A DNA stretch of 5,428 nt, taken from JAUVKA01 sp964465145. GTDB taxonomy: Bacteria > Bacteroidota > Bacteroidia > Bacteroidales > UBA12481. Positions 4,650-5,428 of the stretch are shown here, piece by piece (the first letter of the stretch is position 1; each line of letters begins with the position of its first letter). The translations under genes and the position numbers were made by a program. The stretch is from assembly GCA_964465145.1 (NCBI GenBank), contig CAYXJR010000154.1, positions 1 to 5,428 on the forward strand, given 5' to 3'. The notes under the pieces are model-generated. The model was not told the DNA's origin and searched no databases. It saw nothing but the letters and a program-made list of their open reading frames with translations.

Positions 4650-5428
4650 ATGATGTCAAATACAATTAGATATATTTTTCTCTTTGGAATATTAGTAATA
4701 CTAGCCTCTTGCAGCCCGCAATCAATTGACATGGCCGGTTCCTGGAATTTTCAAATCGATCGAAATGATGTGGGAGAAAAAGAGGCATGGTTTTCATCTC
4801 CACTGCCGGATACCATTTCACTTCCGGGATCAATGGCCAGCAAGGGCTTGGGGGATAACATCACCCTGGAAACCAAATGGATGGGAGGAATGAGGAACCC
4901 GGAATGGTATAAAGATCCTAATTATGCTCCCTATTACGATCCCGATAATGTAAGACTTCCTTATTGGCTGCAGCCTGAAAAAAAGTATACCGGGGCAGCC
5001 TGGTATCAAAGAGAGATTGAAATCCCAAAATCATGGGAAGGAAAAACACTGGAACTATCCCTGGAACGCGTACACTGGGAAAGCACAATTTGGTTTGACG
5101 ATCAAAAGATTGGCACCCAAAACAGTCTCGGCACACCCCATGTTTATAAAATTGATCCTGAAGGGAAAACGGGTAAGCATCTTATCACTATTTGCGTTGA
5201 TAACCGGACGAAAGATGTTGATGTTGGATGGGATTCACATAGTGTCTCGGATCATACTCAATCGAACTGGAATGGGATTGTGGGTGAATTGAAAATCTCT
5301 CCTACATCTCAAATATCTCTGAGCAACATAAGGGTCAATACGGATATCAACACCAAAACGGTACTCATCACTGGAGAGATTTTCAACTCAGGGCAGAAAG
5401 GTAAAAAGGCAGAAGTCAAAAGTAGGGT
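4650..5428 (+). CDS. GH2 family glycoside hydrolase, N-terminal part (runs off window)
   Basis: The frame is open from ATG 4650 (a second ATG follows at 4653) to the window end, giving 259 residues with no stop. The N-terminus MMSNTIRYIFLFGILVILASC is a lipoprotein signal with acylated Cys at 21. Then come GSWNFQID and the GH2 sugar-binding jelly-roll: AWYQREIEIPKSWEGK (from residue 117), LERVHWES (138-145), SLGTPHVYKI, and SHSVSDHTQSNWNGIVGEL (from 196). From about residue 218 a GH2 immunoglobulin-like domain starts (SNIRVNTDINTKTVLITGEI). The (beta/alpha)8 catalytic domain with its acid/base and nucleophile glutamates lies outside the window, so beta-galactosidase, beta-glucuronidase or another GH2 activity cannot be told apart. 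An envelope location with the GH27 enzyme, both working on galactose-containing glycans, is a reasonable inference. The codon choice and GC match the GH27 gene rather than the propeller gene. Confidence 0.9.
   Translation, partial: MMSNTIRYIFLFGILVILASCSPQSIDMAGSWNFQIDRNDVGEKEAWFSSPLPDTISLPGSMASKGLGDNITLETKWMGGMRNPEWYKDPNYAPYYDPDNVRLPYWLQPEKKYTGAAWYQREIEIPKSWEGKTLELSLERVHWESTIWFDDQKIGTQNSLGTPHVYKIDPEGKTGKHLITICVDNRTKDVDVGWDSHSVSDHTQSNWNGIVGELKISPTSQISLSNIRVNTDINTKTVLITGEIFNSGQKGKKAEVKSR

Noticed and set aside
4918..5292. Open frames on both strands inside the GH2 gene
   Set aside because: The GH2 frame is open throughout and carries the family motifs; these are shadows.

Overview
The window looks like Bacteroidota DNA, probably from a free-living or sediment/gut polysaccharide degrader of the Marinilabiliales/Bacteroidales type (lineage is an inference). 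The reasons are: several short lipoprotein signal peptides ending in a Cys lipobox, a TonB-dependent receptor C-terminus followed directly by a DUF4249 lipoprotein, a TolB-like 6-bladed beta-propeller lipoprotein, modest GC, no purine-rich Shine-Dalgarno sites, and secreted glycoside hydrolases of families 27 and 2. All recognisable genes are on the + strand.

Layout: (1) Positions 1-147 hold a decayed C-terminal tail of an IS3-family-like transposase and what looks like the right terminal inverted repeat of that IS. (2) An AT-rich propeller lipoprotein gene (158-1246) starts 10 bp after the IS end and overlaps by ATGA a second lipoprotein gene, of which only 35 codons survive (1243-1350). (3) That gene breaks off in an array of six octamers (1325-1372), directly followed by an intact, GC-richer gene for an NPCBM + Ig-like + GH27 alpha-galactosidase-type lipoprotein (1376-3379). 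(4) The GH27 gene runs into a heptamer array (3368-3395) that supplies its last codons and stop, and then a second, shorter octamer array (3406-3429). (5) Past this lies only the last ~85 codons of a TonB-dependent receptor, followed at 11 bp by an intact DUF4249 lipoprotein gene (3698-4525), which also ends inside a heptamer array (4521-4555). (6) After a ~95-bp gap, a GH2 family enzyme gene (4650 onward) runs off the window.

Functionally, GH27 (alpha-galactoside or beta-L-arabinopyranoside removal) and GH2 (beta-galactosidase-like) would act together on galactose-containing glycans at the cell envelope. The receptor/DUF4249 pair suggests outer-membrane uptake, but the receptor here is a remnant.

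The most notable feature is the architecture. An intact GH27 gene is bracketed by arrays sharing one octamer core, and the genes on both sides are cut off at those arrays. Separate heptamer arrays provide the stop codons of two unrelated genes. This could be a repeat-mediated cassette exchange or deletion process, or a metagenome assembly collapse at repeats. The sequence alone does not decide between them.
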